64,000 nt of DNA from Micromussa lordhowensis (GCA_964020085.1 OZ026600.1:38462919-38526918); one strand, 5' to 3'. Positions 42,631-56,600 are shown, counted from the first letter of the stretch. The notes: generated from the sequence alone by a model not told the origin. Program-made: numbers and translations.

Positions 42631-45600
42631 TGACTCATGAGAGATCCCACGTTAGCTTGAAATAACTTCAATATCATTAGTGTCATGAGGTATTGTTATG
42701 ACGTCATCAAAAGTCTCGAGATCTGAAATTGTTCCTGCATAGAGGTCGTCACGGTTCACCCATTGATCGTGAGAACTGAAGTTTGCAAGTTAACTGTGTA
42801 GTAAGCACTCAACCATACGATCTTTCCTTTACTGGCCATGGGTATTTTAATGTTATTCTATCTGTATTTTACCTTATTAAACTATTATCTTCAGGTCTCT
42901 TTGATCTTTCTGAGTGTAATCTTGAACTTGATGCATGAATTTCTTGTTGTATGTTAACTCTGAACAACATTCTAGCCACGAAAGTCTCAAGATTTGTATT
43001 TAGGACTTTTTTGTGTCTTGTCTTATGGCTCGTAAGCTATATTAGTCCACGATTCTTATAATAATACCTCTTTCCGTCCCTGAATGGTCCTAAGACCTTA
43101 ATTATGTTTTAAAGTAATCAAAATGAATTTTTTCAAACAATAAATGTTTAAATTTTTAAAACAATGGTAATTGATTTCTAAAACGTTTGTTAATCGTAAC
43201 CGTTAGTCGTAGAAGCCACCACCCCATTGAGCCTCTCCTTAACAGCTTTATAGCTCAACAAAATGGAGATTGCACCAACCAATAGCGTAGCTCCATCTTT
43301 CTGCATATAAACCACACACAACCCACAATTCCTCGATTCGCTCCGACGAAGGGCTAACTCTCAAAACGTCAGCTTTCGAAATTTACATTATCAACTCAAT
43401 TGATAAAACCAAATTTTCTGGAGATGCCATTAGTCTTATTTATTGTGTAGCTCTGTTTCGTATGTCTCAGAGGCGATCAGACCCTGAAAGTAATGATTAT
43501 TTATTGTTTCTAAATTGCTGCCGTTGAGTATTTGTTTCAATCCGGGTGATCGCAGATTTTTATTCACACGACCATTATCAAGATTATGACCTTTCTTAAT
43601 TAAGAAGTATTTTAAGCCCCACAAGGCTTTTCAACCCCCACAAGTTTGAATAAAACGGCCATCAGTCACACACACTCCAGTGGGAGAAATGTCTAGTCAG
43701 TCTAGTCACCCACTTAGCGTTGGAGTAATTGATGTGCTTATATAAGTGCTGGCGGTTCCTCCTACATAACGTGAGTAGTGGGCCACACGGAAACTTTGTT
43801 TCTTTTTTGTTTCTTTTTGCTAAAAACTGATTTCGCATCTATATGGAGGTATAGACAGGAATAATTACACTGATATTTGCTCACATAGGTGCCCGACAGG
43901 TAAAAATAAATTATATTCATACTGGAAGGACGCCGGTGACTGCTTCGGTAGTTTATTTTTGAAATGATAGTTTAACTGAATATTGCTTGAATTATCGCGG
44001 ATGAAAGTCAATTTGCTATTTACAGCTCAGAAGGTATAAAACAAGACATAGCTTGCTTTTTTTCTAACAGGATATTGTCAATTATTTTGCGTTTTTAAGA
44101 TCATTTTACATGAAGCTGATCTTATTTGCCCTCACTAAAATAAGCGAATCATCAATTTAGAATATTTGAATAGTTATGTTCTTAATGTTAAGAGATCGAA
44201 GCGATTAGCAGAAAACCGACGAAGACAAAAGAAAACTAATGGCCTCGCCGCCAAATAGAGCAAAGCGTTATATTGACAACAAAGGGCTAAGTTCCTTGTA
44301 AAATCTGTTTCGATTATCGTTTGAAAGAGTTGAAAACAGTTATGCGATATTATTTCCTGAGCTTATCGTCTATCGCCGTATAATTTCACGTTTTATACAT
44401 TGTTTTATTGGGCGGTCATGTCCAGTGGAAAACAACGTGACAAAGTGGAGTAGAATGTACTATTTTTTAAAATACAGGATGGGAGTTTTATTTACCCGGA
44501 CATACCCGCGTGTTAACATGCATGCATCGTATCGTAGTTTTGTCATTTCCGGTTCCCGAGGAATTGCGTGACGGAGCACAAACATTTCGTGAGAACTGGA
44601 ACGTTCTGGTCTGAGATCCGACTGCGGCGTTCACAGGCTGGGATTGGCGGCGTCCAGGAATCTCAATCGGAAAGCTTACATTGTGTAACTGTTTGTGGCG
44701 TGGTGGGCTAAAAAGCATTGAATTGAACTAGAACATGTCCAAGCAGGGCATCAAAAGTGTACCATTACACTCCGCACTATCCGTCACAAAATATTAATGA
44801 AAGTTGCTTGATATTTGATCTATCAAGCAGAATCAATCACAAACAGAACCGGACATACAGGGACATAGGAAAAAACTTCACTCAAGCATAACTCAACATG
44901 GACTGCAAAATAAGCAAGAAGTAACATCTGATATTAACAAAGAACTAAACTGAATTGAACCCTAAATTACAAACTAGCACAACCAGTTTGCCTGCGCATA
45001 TGTGCATGACGTGATATGTGAAATGTAACGTGATAATATGAGGCCTACAAACTAAGTCGTTCTCGTATTTGATCTCGTACTCAAATCTAAAGTCCCCTAA
45101 TATTATGGTTGTCTTTTCAACTTCGTTAATTCTGTATAGGATGAAACGGCAGGAGTAGATTGTAACGACCCCTAGTCTATCACACGCTAACCACCTCCCA
45201 ACATTTGTTCTCGGCTTGCAGTTCGCAGATAAGCTGTCTATTTGAGAGATAAGTGTCCCCCACAGTGATGCCTGCCAAGGCTCGACCTCAGCTAGCACTC
45301 ACTGGGACTTGAAAACAGTATGTTTTCCCTCTTTTTTTTTTCCGACGAAATTTTGCAGAACTGTCAGCCAAGGGTTAGGGCTAATGCGGCCCAGTTAAAG
45401 GCTGCATTATGATCTACTTTTATTACTTGTTGTTTGACTTTGGTTTAATTCAGTGCGGGATTGTTACGTACTCTGGCGACGGAAATGGCCAAGATTGACG
45501 TCAGATATGTAGAATTGTGTTTTCTGCTAACAGTGTCAGGGTACATATGCCAGCAAAACCCACATGCTATAAAATTGCCCAGGGATCAAATCATCACATG

Positions 45601-48600
45601 ACTGGCTCATTGAATCTCATGAAAGTTTAGAATATACGCCTTAAAATGGGACTGTGATCAATCCAATCCCAATCGAATAGTCATTTGAAGACATTGAGTT
45701 TATAAAAAGTATCGATTACCTCTCTCACAATAGGTAATTAACTTAACGTGATTATGACTCACATGTGACACTCAATCTGCCCTGATAGATGAGATCCGGA
45801 AAAACTGATTTGCAGATAAGCGTTGCAAGAGTTTAGAGGGTTCATATAGTTATAGAGGGAGAAAAAACCCTGGCAAATTCATGCTGTCATCCGCATTTTC
45901 AGTTTTAAACTTAACTAAATCAACGTGCTTCTATTGTTATCTACTTTTTACACTATTTTGATTGGCTCTTGTGTTACGGTAGGCAACAAGACATCATTGA
46001 CGTCACGTATACCGTCACGCGAGAATCCTGACTTCTTTGTATCGGACATCTTTTCGCGAAACAAAGAATATTTGGTAGTTTCCACTCCTCATTGGCTGGC
46101 TGGAAATACAGCTAGAGAAGGTAAAATATCCCGGATAGTTCAAGATGTATTTCAAATCAGTGACTGTAAATTGTAATTATCTTGAATTTTTTTTTTGCTG
46201 CATTTAATAGCTCTTCTCCACACGGAAAAACGTCGAACAATGAAAATGTGGTGAAAACAGTTAATAATCCTAGGCTAGATGTAACAATTTTTGCTGTTCT
46301 ATTTACTTTTTGGCGCATCGGTGTAGAACATCAGCTAATGTTAGTGTTGCTTCGGAACCTTTCAGCTTCGTTTTATCTTGTGAATAGTTATCAGTAATTT
46401 CAAACTATAGATATTCAGCTCACAGCAGAAAAGAGAATTTTGTCGCCGTGAGCTAGATTTCGCTGAGACGTTTAGTTTGCAAGTAGCTAGATGCGTTCCG
46501 TATTTGTCAATTGACATAGCTCTGAAACTACGTGACAGCAATAACTGCTGAGGCTGCTTTTCAAAACCTATTTTAAGGTGTTGTAGTAATTTGTACAATA
46601 TTATACTATGTTTCATCATCATTTTTAGCATGCCGTACAAGTTATTTACATGTAAATGAAACATCTGTGTCAATGTGTCAATAACGGAGCTACGTAAACA
46701 CGGAAAATTCTTTTACTTGTAAAGAAAGCTAACCTTTATAAGTTTTGAACGATTGTAATGATAATAACAGTTTCAATACAGGGGGCAAACTTTTCACTTA
46801 AAAGTTGTATTCTGTGAGGCCCTGAGAAAATAAAACAACAGTAAGTTATAAATAACAAGAGGAAAAGATAAAAAACTGTAAAATACACTATTTTTTATCA
46901 GTCCGTGGAAAAGTTTTCCCTTTGAAAGCTTTCATATGAGTTCTTATTATTAGTTTCTGAAGAAACTGTTTGGTTATGTCGACGAGCAAGTGAAACACTT
47001 ATTAGATGACACTGAGGTCAATTTACCGCCGCCCTGGTGAGTTTGCCTACTGAATGAAGTTGCGAGCGTCAGCTCTTGGTCAGAACGAAGACCAATTACA
47101 AGAATCTTCAGTTGTAACATAACAAGTTCAGTTTTCACGAAACATTCTTTGTTCAAAACACTGACACGCCAGATTTACTTTACTGAGCACGACTAGACAA
47201 GTCGCATGTCAAAGAAATCCACCGGGAAATTTTCAAAGCAAGCTGTGCACTCGAGGTGCATGAATAATTTTGGCAAGAAAATAGCGCAGCTCAGTGAGGT
47301 TTCAGTTTTTTTCTCTAAAATGGTAAAATTCATTTCAGTGTAATTTTGATCAAATGCCAATGTCTTAATACAGCCTTTCCGTGAAAGGATTGCAGGGAAG
47401 AAAACTGAAGCGGAAGTATTCCAAACATTACTGAGAAACAGCTTATAGCAGTGTATCTGAAGGAAAAGAATATGTTATGAGGTTAATTATGGATCGTTTA
47501 AATGGCGATAAAAATATCTGCAAAAGGACTTCCCCAAATTAAACCACACCAGTGTTGTAAGTAATATTGTTTCAAAACATTCCATGAAATACTTACTTTA
47601 TTATAGTCGCCGGAGAAATAGCATAAATGTAAGCAAACGAATTGTCTTTGATGCTTTGTTTGTCGGTTACAGTAAAGCCTACAGTGAAAGTTACTAGGTA
47701 TTTACAAGAAAACATATGAAAGATTACATATATCTGAACTGCGAAGAAAATATGAAGATACACTTTCTAGATAATCATCTAAGTTAAATAATAAAATACA
47801 GGACTTGCTTGATCTGTAAATTATAGTAATAACATACTTTTAATCTCATCTTAGTTCTACTTTTCTACAGTTTCAGGCCGGTTTAAAATCTGCATTATGT
47901 TGACCGTCCTCCCCCATATATCGGCTTTCGGAGTGAGTGTGTATTGCTCAATTTCCTTTTTATCTCAAAAACTTATCTCACGTAATCCTCTTGACAATTA
48001 ACTTAAGGTGGCTTAAAACGAAATGCTGATTAAGTTCACTTGATTCAATTGAACTGATATTTATAAACGGGCGATAACTTTGGATAGTCTCTTGTTTATT
48101 TGCGTGACTTCTGAGCGAGTCTGAAAGGTCTAGTATGTGTTCTAAAACACTCCCATAGGGTGAAATAAGTTACTTATCACACCTCCACCAACTAGGTTTT
48201 ACCTGCATGTAATAAAATTTTCTATATACCGATGCTTTTATAAACGATAATATGTTTCCGTTGACTATATTTGTAACTTTCTGCAAAACGACAGGATTAT
48301 GCAGATGACGCAAACAGAATCCATCTAAATAAATGAAATACAGGATTTTCCCGTTTTGTGGTAATGCGAGGGAGACTTGTTTTTTTGGACTGTGAAATTC
48401 CACAGTTTTGTGGTTGGGATGTAAAAAGTCTTATTAACCACAATGAAAAGGCTAAAATTATATAACGACATTTTTTGCTATGCAGAACATGAATTCAAAA
48501 GGGTTTGTTGCAGCTAATGTAATAAGGGTCTGAAATTTAGCAGATATTTACTGAATATAAATTATGAAGGCTTGTGATCGACGACAAAAACCTCTTTATT

Positions 48601-49589
48601 TAGGTTCAGGACGATATAATGTTTTACGTTTTTTCATGCTGGAATTGTGTTTGTCTCATAACATTTTGGTATCTTTACTAAATTTAAGTTTCACAAAGCT
48701 CGAAGATTCCTCTCCAATGGCTTCCACTTAGCGTGACATCCTGTTTCGGAGTTCCTATCAGACAATCGTCACATCAGTATGACGTGAACAACAAAACAGA
48801 AAATCTCAATCAATATTTCAAAGAGTTTGAAGTTCCATCATGTGCTCTAAGTCTTACCACTTTTGTTTTCGCCAACTTTTCGTTTAAACTGGCCGGCCGG
48901 AAGTTACGGAGCTTCGCCCTGGGCTGAGAAGGGCAGAACATTATTAGTAGTTTAGATCCCGTCACTTCCTCGCACCCACTTAAAAATCGCTTACTCCGCA
49001 ATGCTACATTAAGTTCCTTCATCAAGACGTAAATGTCTGCATGACATCACTTCTATACCTGCTGCGCTGATACTCCAAAGAATGGCGGAAACGTTCAGAG
49101 TTGAAAATAATAAAGCAATATGAGTCGTCATAACAAACAAAGCTACAAAAGAATCAAAATATGCTGAGAATGCACAACTGACACTTAGGGGATTCGATTC
49201 GTCGACAACTTAAAAACGTCAACATCAGCCGTTTTGATTTCGATCTTCGCGTGCGAAGAGTCATTTCCGATAGGCTAGGCAAGCCTGGACATCGCTGACA
49301 GGGGATGTAATGCGCTAACGTGACACGGGACTTTTCCGACTTTTAAGGCAACGGAACATTATTGCTACTAGCGGCACTGGGAGGAGCACTAGTAGATCCG
49401 GTTTTAGACGTCTGCGGTTTCGATGTTGTTCGCTTATAATCGCGACTTTAGGACATTGGTTGATCATTCAACCGAGGGCAACAGAGCAAATCATAACCAC
49501 TTGTAACAGAGCGACATCACTAACAACGACTGTCTCGTAATTGTATATTTTCTTGAACAACGTACATCCATTTAACAGGACAAAGAAAC
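42631..49589. other. Gene-free 7 kb upstream of FGF
   Basis: No exon set with motifs or consistent phases was found. Open frames here are short, scattered on both strands and start with GTG or TTG as often as with ATG. The only mapped item is the Penelope-like end at 43330-43425. TTAAGGTGGC at about 48003 resembles the left end of the 33299-34694 element. Distal regulatory DNA for FGF is possible but not visible by eye. Confidence 0.4.
43330..43425 (+). mobile_element. Penelope-like 3' end with hammerhead-like motif
   Basis: CTCCGACGAAGGGCTAACTC then AAAACGTCAGCTTTCGAA, then ACATTATCAACTCAATTGAT and AAAACCAAATTTT. This corresponds to the terminal region I associate with cnidarian Penelope-like elements, in which a CTGANGA...GAAAC hammerhead core is known. 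Both core boxes carry substitutions here (CCGACGA and AAAAC), so the ribozyme is probably inactive. Confidence 0.45.
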
Positions 49590-52500
49590 ATGAAGTACAG
49601 TATAACAGTAACATTGTGGTCGGCATTAGCCGTTCTAATTTTCGCAAGGATAATAAGGTAAGAATAGTACGACGCCTTGTTTTGATTTGAGTTCCACGTG
49701 GCTAGTCATAGCGTTCGAAACATCGCTTTTTACGATTAGAATATCTCGCGCGTAAATCATGCTTGAACTTCGACGAAAGGGTTCATTAATTCAACAAGAG
49801 TTTTAAAATTTGTAGGTAACAGCTTTTCTCCTTTTTTTCACAGGACTGTTGCATTTCCTTTGGATTCTACAGTACTGGTAAGTGCGTATAAAATTCAAGT
49901 ATAAAAGCGGGACTTTTTTAGACTTGCTAATTTAGTCGAAGCATTACGTCAGGTGATAAGGCTGCACGCGTCACGGAGTAATGTGAAGTGGTGTCTCTGA
50001 GCTCTTCAAAAAACATACTTGTTGTTAAATCCAAACAGCCAACATTATAAACACGTGCAAATGTAGTCTAAATAGCTTATTTCCCGTGAGATAAATGGAA
50101 TCCTATTCAGTTCTCCACCGATTCATTTCATCGCATAGGTTAATTCTAAGTCGTTATTTTCATTGTCTAGACTATTCTTATACAACAATGGCGAATAAAC
50201 AGTCATTATATAATAATCGAGGGTGTTAACCCTAATATCTATGAATGTTTCTTGCTGTCTGTTTCAGAAATCCGTATCTATCGAAAGGTCTGTTTGGTTA
50301 TTTTCTACGAATACAAATCAATTTGTACGAGTCAAAGGATCTAATGTAGATGCCTTGGGTCTCAAGACAGACGAAAGTGGTGAGTCACTTTAAATCTTTT
50401 TTCCATTTTACTGTAGAAACATTATATCAGAAAACTGACCTCCTACCAAAAGACCACCCAAGCTGTTTTGATAAATCGCTTTTAAAACTTCATCTTTTTC
50501 CAGTCCCCCAGGAGAATGTGAGTAATGACACCACATCCAAGCACTTGCACACTTCGATTAGATTATCTGTCGAAAAGATTGTAAAGCTCCTTTTGTATTA
50601 AACAAAAATTTCACGGCTCTCGGATAAAAAAAACGCCGACCTACCGTCGCGTCGGTTCAAGGCACACGCGCTGATTCAATCTTTTTCAAATTAGCCTAGA
50701 ATCTTATGTTCCCCGACCATTCAGTATTTCGGGAACTTTCTTTTCTTCTGTTCGTAAAAACGTTCCAAACACACACTGAAAGCTATGCTGTGTGGACATT
50801 AATTGGAACTGCTTAGCAAGCTTAGCGTTACAACCACAAATAGACAATTGAGAAGAGACTTAAGCCATATAATATTGGCATTGAATGTGGATTATAACTT
50901 CGGTAAAAGGATTATGGTACAAAGTCGGTGAATGATCTTTCTTCGTTTAGCGGTTTCTGTGAGACGCCGCCGACATCAAAAAGTAATTTTTCCCGCCAAA
51001 AGCGGTGCGGTCTTTCTGAGAGAATTTTTCCGACAATGTGCAAATTTCAAGAATGAATGGCGGCAAATATTGGCGCTCTTTTTTTGAAACCTAAGAAAAC
51101 GTATCCCATTTAGTACGTGCGCTGTGAAATGTCACAAATGAATACTGTACTCTCCAAACACTGTTCCCTGTTTTTCACCGTCTGCACAAAATAGGAGGAA
51201 GAGATGTATTGAAGTTTTCAGGCTAGACAAGTAACACTCCCGGGGCTTATTCACGGCTCCCTATTGTCAAAAAAAACTTTACTATTTCGTAAAAAAAAGA
51301 CATTTCTCAAGTTTCAGATGTGTGTGTTTCAAGGCTTTTCGTCTCTGTTCCTGTCAGTTCTGGTAGATAATAAGCTAGCAGCCATGAACGTGTTATCGTC
51401 TACAACACCTGTGCGTGTCATCAGCACCTGTGTGGTAGAGCGCGGTCTTGATTCAGGCATCTACAGTGAAACGAAGACTGTGTTCATTGTTGTTGTTTAC
51501 AAGATACAGACGGCATCATTGGAATTTTATGAATTCGCACACAGGCGTGGGCGAGAGAGACAAACAGCCTGTTATAAACACAATATTGACATCCTTTTAC
51601 GGAGAAACATGTTTTCTAAGAGTGTCGTGGTCGAAAGCTCCCCGAAATGTTTGCCACATTCTTTAGTCAATAACTTTGTTTTGTCATTGTTTTAATGTCT
51701 GACTTGACTTTGTGCTTGTTGTTAGTCGCAAATCTTGTTCTTTCGGTTCAGGAAGTCTCGCTAATGACGATTTATTTAAAAACAGATTTGAATACACCCG
51801 CAAATTAAGACGTTCCGCCCAAGAAAGAAACTCAATTTTGCCGCAAGAAAGGGCTGTCTTGTGTCAAGATTCTTCCAGAATTCAGTTACGCCCTGGATAA
51901 CGCGCTCACGAGATTGCCAAAAAAGTGTTGTTCGGGTCTGCTAATTTAACTCAAAATATTTTATATTCGATAAGACCGGGATTTGCAATTTATCTTCTTG
52001 TTTTATTGTTCGTTTCAGCTAAGTTACAGTTGGAGTCAACTTATTTAGAAGGTCGCGGCGTCGGAGTCCGAATAAGGTCCGTACCAGAAAACAGCTACCT
52101 GTGTGTCAACTCAGAGGGCGACCTCACACTGGAGGTAAGCTTACGGTGAAATCAAGTGCAACCCGATTTACCCGCCGACCATCAACGCCTACTCATCTAT
52201 ATGCAGATAAACACTTTGCTCTATATCTCTATTTTTAAATGCAAGACTGTTGAAAAGCCGACTTAGTGTTATGCAGGTCGGCTGAGGGTAGGGTGGATGG
52301 ATGGATGACCTAAATTTAAACATGATAAGAATATTAAAGCTACAAGCTTGTGGGGCCGTGTATAAATAATTAAAAACATTACAAAAATCATTATTTTGTA
52401 AGATATAATATCACTACAATATTAAGTGATGTTAAAAATATTTACGAGGTTGTACGAGGTAGGGTGGGGGAAGCCTTTTTTTCCGAGCTTACCTAAGTCC

Positions 52501-52742
52501 TCCTGGAAACATTTTACTGTTATTTTTTGAGGCTAAAAGTCTTTTCCTTCTCTCTATAGGTGCATGGAAATACTTTGGACCGCTGCGTGTTTTCAGAAGA
52601 CTCGTACCTTGGGCATAGAACATTTCAGTCAATGTACAACACAAGCTGGTACCTCGGGTTTAAACGAAATGGAAAGGTCAAACAGCCACACAATACCACG
52701 AAGGTGCAGAAGGCCGCGCGATTTATACCGTATAAATCTTAG
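49590..52742 (+). CDS. FGF: Fibroblast growth factor family protein
   Basis: Five plus-strand exons join in phase: 49590-49657, 49844-49877, 50268-50379, 52019-52134 and 52560-52742 (TAG), encoding 170 residues. Residues 1-20 form a signal peptide with a hydrophobic core (LWSALAVLIFA). The beta-trefoil core follows in the usual FGF order: GVGVRIRSV, the signature SYLCVNSEGDL, DRCVFSED, TSWYLGFKRNGKVK and QKAARFIPYK at the C terminus. The two conserved cysteines of the core are present. FGFs are secreted ligands for receptor tyrosine kinases with heparan sulfate as co-factor. At 170 residues it has short N- and C-terminal extensions. All junctions are GT-AG (for example TAAG|GTAAGA, TTTCACAG|G). 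Orthology to a vertebrate subfamily cannot be decided here. No other gene shares the locus closely. Confidence 0.92.
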
Positions 52743-53252
52743 AGTAATTAGTTCACGAATTATAATTGTGTTAGGTATACAGTGAACATAAAAAGTATTA
52801 TAATATAGTTGAGTATATTTATTTACAGCAACCTATTTATTTGTAAACCCGTTGTAAAGAGTCTACTTAAAAGCCATGAATATTTAAGCAAACGAATTTG
52901 GCTTAAAAGATATATTTATTACTAAGAAGAAACTTATTGAAGATGCGATATGAAAAGAATTATTTAGATATATTTATTTATTTAGTTATTTGTTCAAAGA
53001 CGAAAATAGTTTTCACATAACTTATTTGAAAATACATATATATATATTTTCAGTATCTACTTTTTAAAACACCAAGCGATACTGTGTATTGTCAGTTGTA
53101 TTTCATATTGACTGTTTTACGGTTTGTCGAGGAGAGACGGTAAAGAAACAAAACGGAATTACTTAAAACTAAAAATGACAGTTACACCAGCAGCTTCTGG
53201 TCCTTAAAACTCCGGCAACTCCGTAGTTACTGGAGCCCCTAGACCTCCAGAG

Positions 53253-53271
53253 GGCCCAGTTGTTCGAAGGC

Positions 53272-53306
<35 letters not shown>

Positions 53307-53397
53307 GCAGATAATTGTTAACAAAACAAACCACGCTATCTGCTGGATAGTGAATTATCCGGTGGATAGCGTTATCCACCTTTCGAACAACCGGGGG
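53253..53397. mobile_element. Foldback MITE downstream of FGF
   Basis: Inverted arms of about 55 bp: GGGCCCAGTTGTTCGAAGG / CCTTTCGAACAACCGGGGGC outside, and GATAACGCTATCCACCGGAT / ATCCGGTGGATAGCGTTATC inside. The loop is near 53315-53330. No ORF. Confidence 0.75.
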
Positions 53398-55624
53398 CAG
53401 CTGGAGTCTGGAGCTAATGATAGCAATTTGGATGAAACCTCAACATGTTATTCAAATGAAAACCACCGATTAAACCGTACTTTTCGTATGGTGCAGTCTG
53501 TCATTTTTTGCAAACGAAATTTGACGCATTTTTATTTTAATAATCTTTGGATGTTGTTCTTTAGTAGCATTTTTAAATAACAAAACTGACAAAAGTTCAT
53601 TCAAATGACGCCTGAAAGTACTTCGAAATTGATGTTAAAATCTTTTTAAATGGAAGCTTTCGCCGATCCACGGCATCATCAGGCCTCATTTGAACTTTCG
53701 TCGGTTTTGTTATTTTTCATTTTACTTCACTCCTCGCAGAGAAATAATTAATACTTAGTTTGACCAAGCCTGTTATTTAGCTTAGAACCTTTTTAATTTA
53801 GATGACAAACTGCCTTGTAATACGAGGAGTGACAATTCTGATAACGCTATAGCTGTTTGAACTTTACTTTACTTTGTAATGAAGGTCCTCCTTAAAATTC
53901 TGAGAATTATCCGTAATTCTTTAAAATTTCTCTACCATGGCTTTTGCAATGCTCAGTTTATTGTTCTGAGTATATACCAGGTCAATGGCTTTAAAACTAC
54001 CAATTCGAGGCAGTGACTAAGATTTGATGTCCTCTCCAAACAGCAGTTCAGATTAGAATTGTCACACCCCAATTTCATTAATGGCACACGATCGTATTTT
54101 ATCTGTTTTGTATGTAATTCAAAGAAACGTTGCATTAAAATAATTGTATTCTCTTTATTGAAAGACGACAACGTTAAAAAAGAATTCAATTTAATGTTGA
54201 AATTTAGGTAAATAAATTATTTAATCTATTTCAAACATACCGCTGCACTAATGTGCAAATTATTTATATTATAATGTTGTAATATGCAAATCTATAAGCT
54301 ATTTATGAGTACAAAATGTTAATAAAGATAACTCTTTGATGCAATAATTGCACACGTGCATGGTAAACTCTGGCTAAGGGTTTCCTTGGCAACAATTTTC
54401 AACTGGGTGTCGTAAAAGCAAACCCAGAATGCAATATTCACAATGCTTATCACAGCAAACGTGGACAAAAACGAACCAATGAAAACTCCAAGCACATGTA
54501 CACGTCACAGGTTACAAGCGCGGGAGATCACGTGATAATTCTTTGGTCAAACTCAGAGTTGCAAAGCAAAATACCAGCAAGTCTGGATTACTAGCAGACA
54601 CTGAACCGAAAACTACTACAGAGAATGCCTGTATTTTGTTGTTGTTGTTGATGGGGGGGGGGGGGGGGGGAGCAAATACAATCAAATCAACCAACTGACA
54701 ATAAGGTGAAACTCTTTACAGCAGTGACCATCCAGCGGAGAGTGAAAATCAGAGCGTCTTTTTATTCACGGAATGCAGTAACTGATTATGTGTTTATTAA
54801 CCGTTGTGCAACATGTTCTAACATGTCGAAACCAATACTCCTGACGGTATGCATTATGTGCAAGGTGATTTGGCGACTGGTCTGAGCTTTCCCACGCTTG
54901 GCACCAGGCTACTCGAAAGTAAATTCACTTTTGATTGAAAGGATATAAATTAACAGCCCGATTACGCACTTTCTCTGGTATCAAAGATATAAAGCATATA
55001 TTCTGGTACCAAACTGATAGCTAGATAACGAAAAAAAGAGAAAATGTTGGATCTTCTCTCATACTGAATTAAACAGTTTTCAATCTATTTCATTACGATC
55101 CGGCAACGTGACAGAGGGTGACTTTAATTTTAAGCAGTAAAAAAAAACGCTTTTGTCTCGACGAACCGTCACCCTTAGGGCGACTGTACACGTGAAGGCT
55201 GTTTTGACGTCGCTTAACATGACCTTTCTGCCAATCTCGGTCACGTTTCAAGCAACACTAAATCTCATTAACCACTGTTTGGCGGTTTTGTGTAAATTTT
55301 TGGGTGATTTTTGGGCATTTTGGGAAAGAGATATTTTTTCTTAACGGATAAGTTAAATTGAGGAAAATATGAAATGTTGAAGATTTGATGGATTTGGAAA
55401 ATTGAAATTTCAAGTGAAGAATTAGTAGACGGATACCAAAGAGTCCCCTGCCAACCTTGGCCTCCCTTTTGCGGGGGTCAACTGTCTGGTAGTGTTTCCA
55501 AGCCATCTTAATCCTAACAATTTCCTTTTAATGTTACTTCAAATTTCACGCCTATTCATGTACATTTTACCCTCGTCTTAACAACTGCTAATAAGTCCTA
55601 ATGATTGAAAAAATGTAATCTTAG
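53398..55624. other. Intergenic, simple sequence only
   Basis: No gene recognised. Includes an 18-base G run (54653-54670) after a GTT repeat. Short frames lack motifs. Confidence 0.4.
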
Positions 55625-55625
55625 G

Positions 55626-56055
55626 TGGCTTGTTCGTCATCTCCATGAAATGTCTGAAGTTACCAGAAAGAGTAAACAGCCAAGAAAGATAATACACGAA
55701 AAAAATGAATTATTTCAACAAACGGCAGGAGCAGATAAGCTGGATAAGGTGACTTGTATTGTTTGATTTACATTTTATTTATTTTATATGTTTACAGTTT
55801 ACATTTGCAACGAATAAAGATGATCTGTCACGTGCGCCTTTGGTGCTAAAAATGATCTTTATTCAGCTAGACTCTCCTATGCATGATTATGAATATCTGA
55901 CTGACAATAATGACTTCTACATCAAGAAGAACCCGAATTACGAATTTAATTGCAGCGAGATTAAAGTTAGGCTCGATTACCAGCCGTTGTTCGGGAAAGG
56001 AGCCCGCGCTAGGAACGTTGACCAGGCACGACAGAGCGGCGGAAATCGAGCGTAG
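55626..56055 (+). CDS. Two terminal exons of an unrecognised gene
   Basis: An open exon (acceptor CTTAG at 55620-55624; coding 55626-55748, 41 codons, donor AAG|GTGACT) is followed 49 bp later by acceptor TTTACAG and a second exon, 55798-56055, which stays in the same frame for 85 codons to TAG. Phase matches at the junction (phase 0). The first exon would take two bases of its first codon from an unidentified upstream exon. The encoded part is charged and hydrophilic: LVRHLHEMSEVTRKSK in the first exon, then LVLKMIFIQLDSP, YEYLTDNNDFYIKK and a basic C terminus (GKGARAR). I see no known domain, signal peptide or membrane segment. It could be chance, but a 126-codon two-exon frame in AT-rich DNA is uncommon. 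The 49 bp intron is short. Confidence 0.35.
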
Positions 56056-56255
56056 ATTAAAGTTACGAACAACGTCACCAACACGGTACAATCTAAAGAA
56101 AAGAAGAAATAAAAAAAAGGAACTAAAATGAACAAAAGAAACAAAAAAAAAAAATAAATAAATAATGAAACCTTTCAATTATATCAAATCACAATCTCGT
56201 TTTTTCGACTCCAGGCTGGTGATGTCCGTTTACGCCATGAGCGGCTAATATATAT

Positions 56256-56381
56256 ATCTTATTAGACGTTTTGGTGTGTAGTATCGCTGTATATTTTTAC
56301 GAGTTGTGCAGTATTTTGACGAGCCCGTAGGGCGAGTCAAAATGCAAACAACGAGTAAAAATATACAGCGATACTACACAC

Positions 56382-56413
<32 letters not shown>

Positions 56414-56600
56414 GATTTCTTTTCCCAAAATTCTGACTTGCTAAGGTTTTGAGCTTCACGCGGCCGGGAGGAATGAGGCGCCGGTACAAATATCGTGTGA
56501 TATTTGTACTCGTTTCGCGCGTTATTTGTACTCCAGGATGCAGAGTTGGATAATAAATACATGTATTCATACCAGGTCTCGTGTTTCATTCGACCCAATA
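56256..56600. mobile_element. Foldback element C
   Basis: Near-perfect arms TTAGACGTTTTGGTGTGTAG / CTACACACCAAAACGTCTAA and TATATTTTTACGAGTTG / CGAGTAAAAATATA surround an apex at 56319-56337 reading ACGAGCCCGTAGGGCGAGT. The tail to about 56590 holds GCGCCGGTACAAATATCG and TGTACTCGTTTCGC, which are shared with no other part of the window that I found. Confidence 0.7.

Noticed and set aside
44488..44718. 76-codon ATG frame on the minus strand upstream of FGF
   Set aside because: Length is within chance expectation, there is no motif and no partner exons in phase.
51264..51695. 143-codon open frame within FGF intron 3
   Set aside because: No ATG near a plausible start context, no motif and no splice support. 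A chance frame.
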